Made by a program: the position numbers and the translations under genes
Notes under the pieces: model-generated
Told to the model about the DNA's origin: nothing
Database searches by the model: none
Seen by the model: the letters and a program-made list of their open reading frames with translations, nothing else
Source: Phorcus lineatus
Lineage: Eukaryota > Mollusca > Gastropoda > Trochida > Trochidae
DNA length: 64,000 nucleotides
Assembly (NCBI GenBank): GCA_921293015.1
Contig: OV121087.1
Coordinates: forward strand, 37,803,235 to 37,867,234
Direction: 5' to 3'
Shown: piece after piece, positions 47,101 through 62,100 of the stretch
Layout: the number at the start of each line of letters is the position of its first letter
Numbering within the stretch: position 1 is the first letter of the stretch

Positions 47101-50100
47101 AAGCACATCTACATTGTTGTCCAAGTTCCAGAGTATGTTTGGTGAAGTCGACATGACTGAAAGTAGGATGTCCAACTTCTACAGTGCTCGACAGAAGGAC
47201 AAGGAATCGGTATCGTCTTGGTGTTGTTGTCTGCAACTGCTTCTTTCAAAGGCCATGGAGAATGAGTTCATCAGCTTTCAAAAGAAGGATGAAATGCTCA
47301 GGAACATGTTGTGGTGTGGTTTGAGACCAGAGCTTAAAGGATCATCAAGATATAAGTTCGACCAGACTTCAAACTTAAATGATCTCCTGAAGGCTCTCAG
47401 GGAAATAGAAGGAGAACAGGCTAAAGTAGATTCCAAGCCTCAAGCTTCTGTCAAGATGGCTTCCACTTCTCAACCAGAATGGAGGAAAGAGATGGGGAAT
47501 CTACAATCAATGGTAAAGGCACTTACCACGGAAGTTTCGGAGCTGAAAAAGGGCCACCAATCTCAACCTTCTTTTCATCAGCCTAATCGAGGACAGGGAC
47601 ACAGCGGGTATAGAGGCAGGAGACCTCGCTTTTTAGGAAGAGGGGGAAGAGGACAAGTGAACTTTGATTTTGAACCAGTTGGCCCTGGATATTTTGAATC
47701 GTCGGCACTTGCTGCTCCCAGACCTCAACCTCCGTATGGACAAGGATATTTGGGATCGTCAGAATTTGCTGCTCCCGCGACTCAACCTCCGTATGGAAAA
47801 GGATATTTGGGATCGTCCGAACTTGCTTCTTCAGCACCTCAACCTCCTACAGTGTATGATAACTCTTCTTACCCAGCGACGCCTCAGGATCCCTTACAGT
47901 TCCAAGCACCACACGGACCAGGGGACAGTGATCCAGCTCAAGATTTCACCCAGGACCAGCGTTACAGGCCAGCCAGGGAAGATGCTGTGTGTTGGAACTG
48001 TGGGTATGCTGGACATTTGCACTACGGATGCACTGTTAGGTCTGATCATAGAAGGAGACCGTTAAACTATCGCAGGCCTATGGGAAGGGGCCGCCTATAG
48101 GTTTACAAGATCGCCCCACATCACAAATCCCAGATGGACTTGTAGGACATTGAACGGAAGTGGACATTGCTGTTGAGGACATATCAGTGCCTGCGTTGTT
48201 GGACACAGGAGCCACAGTGTCGATAATGTCAGAGTCTTTTCACAGGAGCAATCTGAGTCATATCCCCATTCATCCTCTTGGAGATGTATTGGACATTGAA
48301 TGTGCAGGGGGGGAGAACCTTCCTTACTTAGGCTATGTGGATGTCGTGATTCAGACCAGCGGTTCCTCTGTTCCTCCAAAGTCATGTCTTCTTCTTGTAG
48401 TGCCAGACACTCAGTATAACAAGAGAGTACCAGTGCTTCTAGGAACAAACATCCTCAAGCCCTTACTGGAGGAATGCAAGACAAGCTACGGTACCAAGTT
48501 TCTTCAGAAAGCCGACTTGTTCACACCATACTACTTGGCCTTTAGAACTATTGTGTTACAGGAGAGAAGCATTCGGCAGAACAACTGGAGACTCGCATAT
48601 GTCAGGAGCTGCGAACCTACTGGAGTTTTGATTGGGCCAAACAGCAGAGTAGTCATTAAGGGACAACTGACGAAAGCTCTACAGTTCCCAAGGGTTTGTG
48701 CTCTACTTCAACCAACGGAGGACAGCAGACTCTCTCCAGATCTTGACATTGCTCCAATCATTGTGGATTACGACGCCAATTCCCCAGGTACTGTTGATGT
48801 GCACATCTCAAATGTGACTACAAGGACAGTTGCTGTGCCACCGAAAGCGCTTATATGTGAGCTTCAGCCAGTAACTCTTACAGAACCCGTCAAAGGTTTG
48901 CCAGTCGATAGGGACACACTCTTTAATGAGATCGATGTTGATTTGCAGGGCCTTACGGAACGGCAGGTTGACCAGGGACTTGGACTTATCCTCAAGTTTC
49001 AGGATATCTTTTCCAAAGGTGAAAACGATTTGGGACACTCATCCGCAGTGAAACACAAGATAAACCTCACGGATGACACACCCTTTAAGCAGAGGCACAG
49101 GCGTATCCCACCGTCGATGTACGAAGAAGTTCAGAGCCACCTGACCCAACTACTCAGTGCTGGGGTTATCCGAAAATCACACAGTCCCTGGGCATCCAAT
49201 GTGGTCTTAGCACGTAAGAAGGATGGTAAACTGCGCATGTGCATAGACTTCCGTCAGCTTAACCAACGAAGTGTAAAAGATTCCTACGCCCTGCCGAGGA
49301 TAGAGGAACTTTTGGACCACTTAGGAGGTATGAAGTACTTCTCGGTGTTGGACATGAAGAGCGGTTACCACCAAGTAGAGCTCTACGAGGAACACAAGGA
49401 CAGGACAGCTTTTACCGTCGGCCCTCTAGGCTTCTACGAATACAACCGTATGCCTTTTGGACTCTGTAATGCCCCAGCAACATACCAACGTCTCATGGAG
49501 GAATGCCTGGTAGGTTTGAACCTTAGGATCTGTCTTATCTATTTGGACGACCTAATCATATTCTCTAGGACGTATGAAGAACATATGGAAAGGCTAGATC
49601 AGGTATTCCGGCGACTCCAGGAATCAGGATTGAAACTGGCCCCCAAGAAATGCAAGTTCTTCAAGAGACGAGTTAAATATGTGGGATATGTCATCTCGGA
49701 GAACGGCATTGAGACTGACCCTGACAAGGTGAACAAGATTACAGAATGGCCAACTCCAGAGAATCCGGATCAAGTCAGGAAGTTCCTTGGTTTTGCCGGA
49801 TACTATCGGAAATTCGTAAAGGGCTTCTCCACGATTGCAAGACCTTTATCCAAGTTGTTACCACAATGCTCAACAAAGAAGTCAAAGTCCCGAAAACCAC
49901 TGGATCACATCGACTGGATTTGGGGACCGGATCAAGAGTGTGCCTTTCAGGAGCTTAAGAAACGACTGACTTCGCCTCCGATCTTGGGCTATGCAGATTA
50001 CCTGAAACCATTTGAACTCCATATTGACGCCAGCGGACGAGGATTAGGTTCAGTGTTATACCAAGAACAAGATGGTCATCTGAAGGTTATCGCCTATGCC

Positions 50101-53100
50101 AGCAGGTCTCTAAACAAGTCTGAGATAAATTATTCCGCCCACATGCTTGAGTTTCTTGGACTGAAATGGGCAGTGACGGAAAGGTTCCATGACTACCTAT
50201 ATGGACACTATTTCGAAGTGGTGACAGACAACAATCCGCTGACATATGTACTGACTACAGCAAAACTGGACGCCACAGGGCATCGATGGCTTGCTGCATT
50301 GTCTGGATACAACTTCACCATTCGATACAGATTAGGGAAAGCCAACATCGACGCTGACACTCTGTCGAGACTCCCAGGATTGTGCAAGTCGAAGGATGAT
50401 CAGATTCCCACAGACTCTGTAAAAGCCATCTGCAATCTTGCCAACGCCACCAACTTTGTGGAGAGTCTCAGTTTGTCGACCAATATTGCAGAGGAAGATG
50501 AAGCACCGCTGACAGAGGACGCATGCGAGAACAATGCCCGGGATTTGAGGAAAGCTCAGGCCAAGGATCCAGTCCTATCTATTATTGTGGAACATGTAAA
50601 GTCGGGTAAACGATTGGATAGGAGCCAGCACATGGGAAATCCAGAAGTGGCAAGCTACTCAAGGGTATTTCAGAGTCTTAGGATTAGAAGAGGAGTACTA
50701 TTCCGTGTCACCACTGTTGATGGCGAGGAACAGGAGCAGCTGATCCTGCCTAAGAGATGTCGCCTTTCAGCTCTTCACAGTCTGCACGATGATGCTGGCC
50801 ACCCAGGACGAGATAGAACTCTATCACTGATAAGGGATCGATTCTTTTGGCCTGGGATGACTAAGGACATTGACAACCATATTCAGCAGTGCAACCGATG
50901 TCTTCGGCGGAAATGTACCACAACAAGAGCACCTTTAGTGAGTATTCAGACGTCACAGCCACTGGAGCTCGTATGCATGGACTTCCTAACACTCGAACCC
51001 TCTAAGGGAGGACAACAGCACATCCTTGTTGTAACAGATCACTTTACAAAGTATGCCCAAGCCTATCCAACGAAGAACATGACAGCCAAAACCACTGCAG
51101 ATGTGTTCTTCAATAACTTCGTTGTGCACTACGGCTTACCAAAAAGAATCCACTCGGATCAGGGTCAGAATTTTGTAGGCAAACTGATGACAGAGTTGTG
51201 CTCTCTCACTGGAATGGACAAGTCCAGAACAACGCCTTATCACCCAATGGGTAATGGGATAACAGAGCGCTTCAACAGGACTCTGTTGAGCATGTTGGGA
51301 ACACTGGATCCGGACAAGAAGAAAGACTGGAAGAGCTTCGTAGGACCATTAGTACACTCCTACAATTGTACTAGACACGAAACCACTGGACAGTCACCCT
51401 TCTTTCTAATGTTCGGACGCCATCCTCGCCTCCCTATTGACCTAGCATTCGGGCTGGACATTACCAACACCAAGTCTACGTCAGTCTCAAAATATACAAG
51501 GGCACTACAAGACCGACTAAGGACTGCATACGACTTAGCAGTAAAGAATACCGGTTCAGCACAAACTAGACAAAAGACCAACTATGATCTCAGGGCTAGA
51601 GCTGCAACATTGGAAGTCGGAGATCGAGTTCTAGTGAAGAGACTAGCTTTCGAGGGTAAACACAAGCTGGCGGACAAGTGGGAGGAGGACGTGTACACTG
51701 TACTCCATCAGCCAAACACCTCCATACCAGTCTTCACTGTAGCCAAGGAGAATGGAGATGGACCTAGAAGAACTCTCCACAGGAATCTTCTTCTCCCGAT
51801 AGGTTCGCTGCCGCTCCAGGAGCAAGGGAAAGTACCATCAGCATCAAGAGAAAGGAAACCAAAGCCTGTGAATAGCCCTAGTGTACATAGGGATGTAACA
51901 ATACAGGAAAACGACGAGAGCGAGGAAGAAGAACCAGAAGAGATCCTATTCTTTTCGTCCAAACCTGCGGAAGCAACTGATTATCCAGCTGCAAGGCCAA
52001 CCGAGGTGAACACAGAGGACACTGTAGAGACAACCATTCCACCGGTACGGCCAATGCCATTGGAACAGGAGGAAACTTCAGTGTGTACTGAACCAGCACT
52101 GGAGGTGAACGTTCAGATGGATGAAGAGAGAAATATGGATGACTCTGGAGATGTTCATGATTCTGGACATCTGGCTCCTCAAGAACCTCATATAGAAGCA
52201 ATAAAGGAAAAACCTCCGGATCCAGAGGAGGCACTAGCAGAGGTAGACCCTACGGCAATTGAGGAGATAACTCTCCCGGAGCCTTATGCACTTCCATCCA
52301 TACTGGAAGAGGCAGAGCAAGCAGCAGAAGAGGAGTCCTCCGCAGAATTGGAACCATCAGTAGTCCCATCATCAGTGATTGATGTCACAGATGATCAGTC
52401 TGTGGAGGAAGAGACATTCCAAAAGATATGTGACGTGTCACCTGGAAATCTATCACGAGAACCTGATGGAGAACCAGAAGAGGGATCTTCTATATTGCAA
52501 CCACCACCGAGACAGAGACGAAGACGAAGGTTACTGCCGCAGATACCACCCCTAGCTCTGAGACGATCAACAAGGCAAAGAAGAGCGCCGCAGCGATATG
52601 GCGACATTGTGATGTCTGCATCTTCATCTGACACAGCCTGGTCGGAGAGATCAGAGTATCTTAAGACATTGTACAACGCTGGAGCGTTTGACGTGATGCC
52701 TACTAACATCTCTCGAGCGGTCATGGATCTGGTACATGGTAAGACAGAATGCTGAGGACATCATTCCCCTGGGGAGGGAAGTGTGTGACAGGGACATATT
52801 ATATATGTCTCCGTATATTGTAATTAGTTAGTGCTAGTTAGCTTTTAAGAATTGTAAATAATCATTTATGTTCTACCTTTATTTCAGCATTTAAAAGGCG
52901 CTGACATAACCATGTGAATAGATATTTTAATATATCAAGCTATTTCAGTTTACCACGGAAGCTGAAAGGTTCTAATAATTATTCATATGTTTTCATATGT
53001 TTCTTGATTTCAGCTTAACATGAAAGCTGAAACGTCACGGATTGTGAAGATTATCTATTTCATAAGTTTTAGTCATATTACTATAAAGTTCACCCAACCA

Positions 53101-56100
53101 TGACAACACCCGTCATGATTGGCTTATTCAAATACGCACGCTTTTTCTATGCATGAGCACTGCGCACCCTGACACGTCGCACAGTCACCAGACAAGACTG
53201 ACGCATTAAGATAATCTATCATATCAGGTTAGTAAATCAACTATCTCAAAATAATCTTTATATATCTAATGTAGCCATAACGCAAATATGAATAATCATA
53301 AATACATAATATGAATTTGATAACATAATTAAAACCTAAGGGTAATAAGCGTGTGCTGTAATCGGCACATGGGTTAACATGAATTATCTCTTATAGTGTG
53401 TATCATAACTATCATTTTATCAACTTTATCTCATATTATGCATTAAAGCGAGGCACTGTCAGTATGCTTTGAGCGTGAATGTGATTTAGCTTTCTTTTTA
53501 CACGTTGCACAAATAATGGCAAAGTATATCATGGTAAGATTTAATGTGTATAAAGTGTATCTGTTCATGTATATAATTTATGTCTGTACGGACAATATGG
53601 TGTATTACACAATATCAATTACTTCCAGAAATTGTAATAGCATCGTCTGGCAGCCAGCTTGGTACACGAGCCTCTGTGCCACACATAGGGTATGTACCTA
53701 TATATATATATTATATCTGTCATGTTCATGTACTGTATGACGTGAAACGTTGTCGTACCTTTATGCAAAGATTAATGGTAATTATTGTATTATATCCGGC
53801 GATTGTAATTTATATCATATATGTTGTTATATAGTCATGTCAGGAGTTGTCGCCCCTGAACATAGTGAAGTTGCTTTTATATATGTTATATTTGTGGATG
53901 TTTGGATGCAAAGTGGATATTTTGCATTGTAATGTATAAACATTTATAATGTTAATGTACTGTATCTATACTATAAGATGCATTTGATATTTTGAATTAT
54001 GTTATATTGGTTTTATATTGTTGTAATAATTGTTTCAGGGTTTTGATTGTGTACCCTATGATTCCTTCCACTTGGAATAAACCGAATTCAACCCTGCACT
54101 CACATCGTGGTATCTTTGTGACCCTGCTACATCCCTATAACTCCTTTATTGAAAAAAGAACAGCAAATGTTACAGTTTTAAAATATTAAAAGTCATAAAA
54201 CGAGTTAAACCTTCGATTTACAATATTTCATTTAGTAATTTGCATTGTTCCAAGAGAAAGAGAGTGTTTTTAATGCGCACTATCTTACAGCATGTGTACA
54301 TCCATTAGGACGTCCGCAAAATCTTGTCAATGCGTTAACAAGGCTACTGCTTTATGACAAAGAGGTGCCAATTATGTAATCTCATCGCATTTCAATTCAG
54401 TTAATTATTTAATAAGATCGGTATTTATAACAATAATCCACTCGGGACAGATAAACCATAATTCCTTGCATCTTGTTGAATATTCTTATACTTATTGTGC
54501 CTTTGAGTCCATGTCCCATGCTCGTACTGTTTTTTTAACCTCTGGTTCAGGCCTCAACCTCTTGTTGACAAGACAAGATAGACACAGTTATGATCTAATG
54601 AAGTCAGAGGGGCTTTTTTTATTAGATGCCAAGCACGAACTTAGGAGCGTTGGATAGGATTGTTTCAAGCAAGTAGTTGTTAGCACTAGGTGGAATGCAT
54701 GTTAGAATGGTGTTTTAGAGTTTAAATACACGTCAAACCGTGGAAGCCACGTGACCACAACTATACCTTTAACTGCATGCTTAATAATGTTTTGGATTTT
54801 ATAAGGGTTATGAAGATGATGAAAAAGTTGATAACAATATCTCGTATACTGCCTATAAATGTCAAGGGGTTGATGTGAAGGAAACTTAACTTTGAGTTGT
54901 ATACTCAGAAATACGGTAGGTTGAAGACAATGTCCTGGCATCTTGCCTAATTTTGTAAACATGACATATATTTAATCTTTAAAACTTAAGAATGTAAACT
55001 TTATTCATATGGTTTTGTTCCGTAACTCCCGGATCTATTGAAAACATCTACGTGGCAAGAATTGATTCTTAGTTGTTGGTGACAAAATACTATTAGCATC
55101 TCTTGTTTGTTGCAGTAACCGTTTGGGTTTTGGGTTGACGAGGAATCTATTCTATTTTTGAATTTATCATAATATAATGGTATAATTATGTTTTTCAATG
55201 CTTGCAGGGTTACGATTATAAAGGAAGAGGCAAGGACAAGAGTTTCCTGTATGAGATTGTAGCCAACAAAACGAACGGTATCGATGTTGACAAGTGGGAC
55301 TACTTTGCCCGGGACTGCCACATGCTGGGAATCAGGAATAACTTTGATCATGACCGTTTAATGAAGTTCTCCCGAGTCATCAAAGTAGACGGAGAATTGC
55401 AAATCTGTTTCAGGGATAAGGTCTGCATGAAATAAAGTTGAAAATTTTATGCGTTGGATACATAAAATACTAAATGTCAAAATCAAGGTCAAACTACGAT
55501 TACTTTGATATCGATATGAGTATTAGGAATGAACTCCCCTCTAGAGATCGACGCAGCTATTCCCCTAACATCGAATATGTCACGAAGGTGATTGATTAAG
55601 GGTTGTCAATAAATCAACTCTTTTTGGAAATTTATAGATCAGTTGTTCGAAACTAAATGATATCTCTTGGATATACGCCGACCACTTGTGACGACCCTTG
55701 CACGATGCGTTGTCAGTCTGGTATATGTAATGAAATTGAGGATCGGCAAAGAAAAAGTAAAAAGAGTTTCGTCCTGAATATCTCGGCAGCTCTCCGATTG
55801 GAACTACATCGAAGCCGGCCTTCGCGCTGCTCTTGCGAGTTCTTGGTTCTTTGCCAAGTCGTCCAAATCCAGTGTTGAGGTCTCGGCGATTTCTTCTGGT
55901 TTCCTTAATGGTCCTTGAGTTCTGTCTCCTTCTGTGTGCGTCTGCGAGCTCTCTCTCCTTCTGGTTGTACGTCATTAACATTTCGCATGGACAGTTGATC
56001 ACATCATTAAGTGCTGGCCGGTGGTCATAAACACATATCACTGTTAATTCTGCCGGATGGATCTCTTTAGAAGGAGTTTATCCCTGTCGAGGAACGAGTT

Positions 56101-59100
56101 AACAACTTGTCACCGCTTCCTTAAATAATTTCATAATGGGTTAATGTCGGCTTTGACCAGTGCCTGACCTGTCCAACACATTCATGCGGTGTTCGTGGCC
56201 AGTATAGCCATTCTGTTACATTAGATCAATGTATCGTGGCCTTAGTGGTGAGCGCATATATCTTGATTCCATGTTGATAAGGCGAGACAATATATCATGG
56301 AAGTATTGCCGAGGAACCTGCTAGACCATTGCTATCATAATGCAGTGGTTGTGATTTAATAAATAGCAAGGGAAAATATATAGTAAATAGAAAAATATTT
56401 TTAAAAAGGAAATTTAAAAAAAAGGAAATACTTAGCTACCAAACTATCCTGAACATTACACGAAGGGAAATCACAAAATAAGTGCGACTGTAAAATTGTG
56501 CAGATACAACATTAGAAATATCATATATTTTCTATTTGTCTAATCACCATATTATTTTTTATTAGAATAAAAAGGTTTTTCATTTTTATAGTTATTATTT
56601 TACAACAAATATGGTTACAGTATTGGGATATATCGTCTGTGATAAATCCATGTATCCTGGACCCTCACGATGTTATATCCTGATTGAGTGTCTAACTGTG
56701 GTTTTATGAATGCACTCATATACGATGAAAACAAGAGTCCTATGGATGAATCGTTACACCACTAATCCACATCAATTAAAAACACGCTTACAAAAGAATT
56801 TTTTCGCGTAAATTTGATTATAAAGTTTTAAAACCTCGGAGTAATTTTCTTCATTTAAGTTATTTACAATGTGAAATATGTTTTTCAGACCATATAGTCA
56901 TTATCTTTATCAAAGTAATGTTGACCAATGTCTTTTTCAATATACAAAATCATTTTCAATCAAAATCATCAAATGGAAAGATTCCAAAATGACATATAAC
57001 GGATCTGAAGTTATTTTTTCATCCAATATGTTATTGTTAGTGTCCACTGTGTTTAAAAACCACTACCCAACTTTAACCTTTTACAACAATTATAACCTCT
57101 CAGGGACATATTGTTTAACCTTGGTTTGCAAGCAAAAGAGTTAAAATTTCCGGGCAGTGTGCAACTCACCTAAAGCTTTGATATCATATTGAAATTGTGT
57201 CTTACAATTCTTCAATTTAAAATAGAGTTAGTAATAACTGACTGTGACTGAGCGGTAAAAATGATGCTAAATAACGTTATTGTGGATATATTGATGAGGA
57301 CTTACAATTTAAGGAAATTATAACTTGTCAATAGATGGAGTGCATTCTAGGAGCTAAAACTATAACCCCTTGAAACCAGGAATATAAATATATTGTTCGT
57401 TTTGCAGGAAGCCTTCAATCTGTATGAAATGTTTCATACCCGCAGCGCACTCCACAGACGTGCCTATAAGCACAAAGTCACCAAGGTCATCGAGGATATG
57501 TGAGTATGCTATAGACAGCTTTGATATATCAAAGAGAACTTTGCGTTTCGTATCTTACAATTGGTATGCTAAATAATAATTTACCAATGATGTAAGCATG
57601 AAGCGGGAGATAATAATTTGCATATAAGTTTACCAGATGAGAGAGAGGTAACGACACTTTGACACTTGACCCTTGTCAGTGCGGTTATTCAAGAACCATT
57701 TGAAGGATTGTATTCATTATCTACATATAGTTTCTTTTTGGGTCCAGCCGCTTATGGTAACCTTCACTTTATTTTCTAAGTCAGAGTGAGGCTTTGAAAT
57801 GTTCAATATTGAATCATGGGCCGGTATTCACAAAACCTCTTAGAATTTTCCTTTTGACATACACTGAAGATCGAAATGAACTTGTCACCTATTTTGATTG
57901 ACTCTACAATAAATACTGGCCTCAGAACTACATCCACATAGTGTTAAGTTGTGAATTCTTGTTGCCAAGTATGATCACCAGACGTTTTTTTCCCGCACAA
58001 ATTCGGCCCCAAACCATGATACCACCTCCGCCTTGTTGATGGATCTTGAACACAATTAGGAGCTGCTCTTTCATGTACACGACGATATACTCGTACTCTC
58101 CCATATACATGGAAAAGGTTAAACTTACTCTCGTCGGTAAACAGCACCCTTTGCCATTCGCGTCGCTGCCAGCTTTGTACACGTTGTGCCTATTGAACTC
58201 TGGCAAGACGATGTTCAAGGGTAAGTGCCATCCCATGAAGAGGTCGGTAAGCTCTGATACGAGCATGACGTAATCGTCTCGTTACTGTGTGTCTAATTCG
58301 ACGACCGAGTGCTGTTGCTGCCAATCCATCACTGACAGGAACCCATTCCGAAGATGTAAAGTGCGAAGTAAGCGGTCTTCTCTGGGTGTTGTTACATGAG
58401 GTCTGGCATTTCGAGGTCTCCCATGTTGTGCAAGACTGATGGTACCTTTGGAACAACGTAGAAGTGCACTGGCGTGAACATCCAAGTCTTCTTGCTATTG
58501 ATAATTTATTTGTCCCCACCAGGCTCATGCCAATAGCCCTCTCTCTCTCTCTTCAGCAGTCAAGCGAGGCATTGTTTTGATGTTATTTTGGTTGATGTGA
58601 TGGCAAGCTACAATTTTTATTGGTTTATACAGTGATCCGTGAGATGCAGATTCCATTAAAATGAAAAAAACGCATTTTTGGCTTTTGGGACTTGTTCAAG
58701 CTTGGTTCTTTGGAAATGAGCGTGTTGCGTTTGTGTGCACTGCTACTACAAATTACAAGCATGGGTTCAAACCCCTTTTTCTAAATTTTAGGGTGACAAG
58801 TTTCTTTTGATGTTCAGTGTAATGGAAATCCCCTAATCTTTTTATAGCAAGGGATGTTTACTCTCTTTGTTAAAAAGGTAAGAAAACGCAAAGAGAGACG
58901 GACAGGCCATTACATTTAATCATAGACCTTGCATCATTTTTTCAAATCAAGGTTCGATTTCACTGATAATATTAAAATAACTTACGTAGAATAATATTTC
59001 AAATTTTATTGGAACCCCTATATTTTTTATTTAACAATTCGATTGAAGTGGAATATATGTATCAATGGTTAACTGCTTTGTATTATTGGCAGAAAGAAAA

Positions 59101-62100
59101 AATATGTAATCTAAGTTTTTCATATTCCACAAGCATATTTGTAACAAATCAAAGATTTTCATAGGATATATAATCTATATGTCGCCCTTCAATGAAAATA
59201 TGTTAAATAAAAATGTTTTAAAAACAATAAAATGATTTGATCACATGTTTCTTTGAGCCATCAATTCTTTCTCATTGTTTGGACTATACTTAAGCTTTTA
59301 TTCTTCAATATTCTAGTAAGTTAGTTTATATACCCGGTACATTAGTACATTAAAGTTCTATTTGCAATTATAATATGCATATTTGCAGGATTTGTTGTGA
59401 AATATATTTGCGGAAAAGTTAAGATTTATAATAAAATTGAGAAAAGCTTAGTAAATATTTTGACACATATAAGTAAAATGAGATATAAAAATAATAAGGT
59501 CTCGATTTCAAATTTGTCTCCATCAATTTTATTAACATGTAAAAATATTCATATTTGTGCATAGATTTCATAATAAACAATGACATTTAATTCTGTAAAA
59601 AAAGCACAAAAATATGAATTTATACACAAATATATATATACACCATATCAATATAACTTAACCAAAATGAATAAAGTTTTACTTCATCAATTGATTTAGA
59701 TTTTTTGACAGCACCAGAAGGTGAATAACTCTAATCTGTCAACTCGTACTAAGCCCAAAATGGAGTATTTTGATTGTTATGAGCCCTTATGTTTTGAATT
59801 AACGTATCAGTGAGTACAATCATACAAACTTTCATACATCATGTAGATATTTGTCATTTTCAATCAAGGACCGGAGAAGTATCTCATATGAAGTTGTTAT
59901 TTGCTTAGCAGAAGGAATGTTCACAGTGCCATGTGTTCATAATGTCATTTGGCCCAAAATAAGTTTGAATCATTAGTAATTTAGGCTAGTTTAAATACTT
60001 GCAAATTATTTTATATCATTAGTTATTGACAAAATGATTTCAAGGTAAATTTCAAGCACAAAATAATGAGAGATATTCTGTCACAAGTGTACAACAGACG
60101 AATTAACCATCTCGTTGAGGTTTCCTCATTTTTAAGACTACAAAAACATTGAACAATTTTCAGTGAGGAAGACATAGTTTCTGCTGGCGGTCATTTTATT
60201 TTATTTAAGAATTTTTTTAAGAAGTAAAGTGTCCTCATGATGTAACTTAAAGTTAATAAAAAATCGTAAATACAAAGTGCCATTTCTACGAAATTTCTTA
60301 AAAGTTAAGAACGTTCTTATGGAAACTAGGAAATTTTAGTGGATTTAAGAATTCTTAAAACCTAAGAAAATACTTAGAAGTTTTGTGAATACCGGCCCCG
60401 ATGTTAACTTGTCTAATATCCATTTCTTGGATAAGCTTAATAGCTTAAGTAGAGCTTCTTATCGTCAATATTACTTCTAGAGAAGATGTACAATTTCTTA
60501 GATATTGTACCTATCGTTATTTAATTGACTAACAAAGCCTTCCTGGAAAGGCATATCATGTTGTATATTAGCACTAGATTTATGAGCCTTGAAAAAAATG
60601 GATATCGTCCGAAAACCATTACATGTGTAATTCTCTCATTCTTCGTTATCGCGGTACAATTGTATGTGTATCCATCAAAACTCTTTGAATTCCCTGAAAT
60701 TCATCAAGATAGATTAACTATAATGGACAGATTAACCGTTATCATTCGTTTTATTACAAAATGTGACATTATGGAAATGTTTTGTCATAACATTTGCGAT
60801 AAAGATATGTTCTTGTAAACATATATGTGTGTTCTCATAGTTGAAATAAAGAATACACGTTTTCCATTTTGATTAGTATAAAACATTGCAGGTTTTGATG
60901 TTTTTGCAGGATCACTGAAGCAATGTTCATGGCGAATGATCATCTAAAGATACCAGGGACAAATGGGTAAACACCTCAGATACTGATAAGTATACGTACA
61001 TGAACATAACATTTACACTTAACAATGAGTTTATCGTTTATATATGAAAACATATGTTTGACAAACAAGATTTTTACCTATTCAAAGTTTAATACAAATT
61101 TAGAACAAAATGAAGTACATGATAACATCGTTCACTCCAATTGATTGTAATAACAGTACGGCTACAACTAAATGTCAAATCAGCAAAAGAATCAGCTATA
61201 TTGAAATAAGAAATTAATCGATTAAATACTTATTGAATACAATTTCTATGAAACTTGTGAATTATATCGGTATCTTACTAGCTTATGTTTGTAGAAAACC
61301 AAAAACGTATTAATACCATCAAAATATTGTAGATTGGGATGTCTTTAAGTTTTCTCGGTATATGCCGATTTTCTCCTTCTAGTAAGATGGTAAAAATGTC
61401 AGAGTGTGTGCATGACATGGACGTATACACGAACCTGACGGACGAGATTCTACAAAAGATTTTGTCGAGCACAGATGAAAAATTGAGGCAATCCCGAGAA
61501 ATCATCAACTGTGTCCAGCGTCATAGGCTCTACAAGTTTGTTGGTGAAAGCAGGCCGAGCTCGGCCAACTTTATCAATAAGGTTAGTGATTTTGGTTGAA
61601 AGAATTTGTCTAAGCACCAGAAATTCAGTGCTGTGCAATACTATTTTAATGTATGATAATACTTGAAACAATCTAGAGAGCTATACCATGGTGTCTTTAA
61701 ATCTATTTAAATTAAGTCAAATGTTTTTATCATCAAAGGTATTCGTCGGTATAATTCCGTTACTCAGGGATAGTATGTAGATATTGACCTTTATCACCCA
61801 CGTGGGACTTCGTAAAGGGGTTTCATAACAATCTGTTATGACACCAGTCTGATTAAAATCGACCCTGTTCCGAGGAATAAAAGTTTCAAATTATTGACTC
61901 TATCGAGATTCGAACTCTATCTGTCTAGGCTATCCTCTCCACTAGGGAAGCAAGTACCTAGATATAGACTTACTGTTTTGCCTGTTTCGCCAAGCGTCGC
62001 CGTATTGTTTATGTACAGTGACTTGTCCTCTGATGAAGACAAGTTGCAATTGAATGAAAAGTTTCTTTACCAGTTGACTGTTTTTGAGACATAAATTTCA

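Larger units (their letters stand above)
43906..54131 (+). mobile_element. Ty3/Gypsy LTR retrotransposon, looks whole
   Basis: A 10.2-kb element: LTRs of about 1350 bp at 43906-45255 and 52784-54131, both starting TGTGACAGGG and ending CTGCTACA; leader 45256-46615; gag 46616-48100; pol 48154-52755; polypurine tract next to the 3' LTR. A 4-bp target repeat (TCCC) flanks it. Order protease, reverse transcriptase, RNase H, integrase marks Ty3/Gypsy. The LTRs differ at only around ten places by eye over 1.35 kb, so insertion is recent. No envelope-like frame was seen. It sits in the sense direction in intron 4 of gene B. Confidence 0.96.

Noticed and set aside
48095-52724. Several minus-strand frames of 60-118 codons across pol
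   Set aside because: Antisense shadows of the long pol frame.
55580-56041. 153-codon minus-strand frame in a gene B intron
   Set aside because: Arg-rich without recognised motif; a + strand frame overlaps it and the region shows no splice or transposon landmarks.
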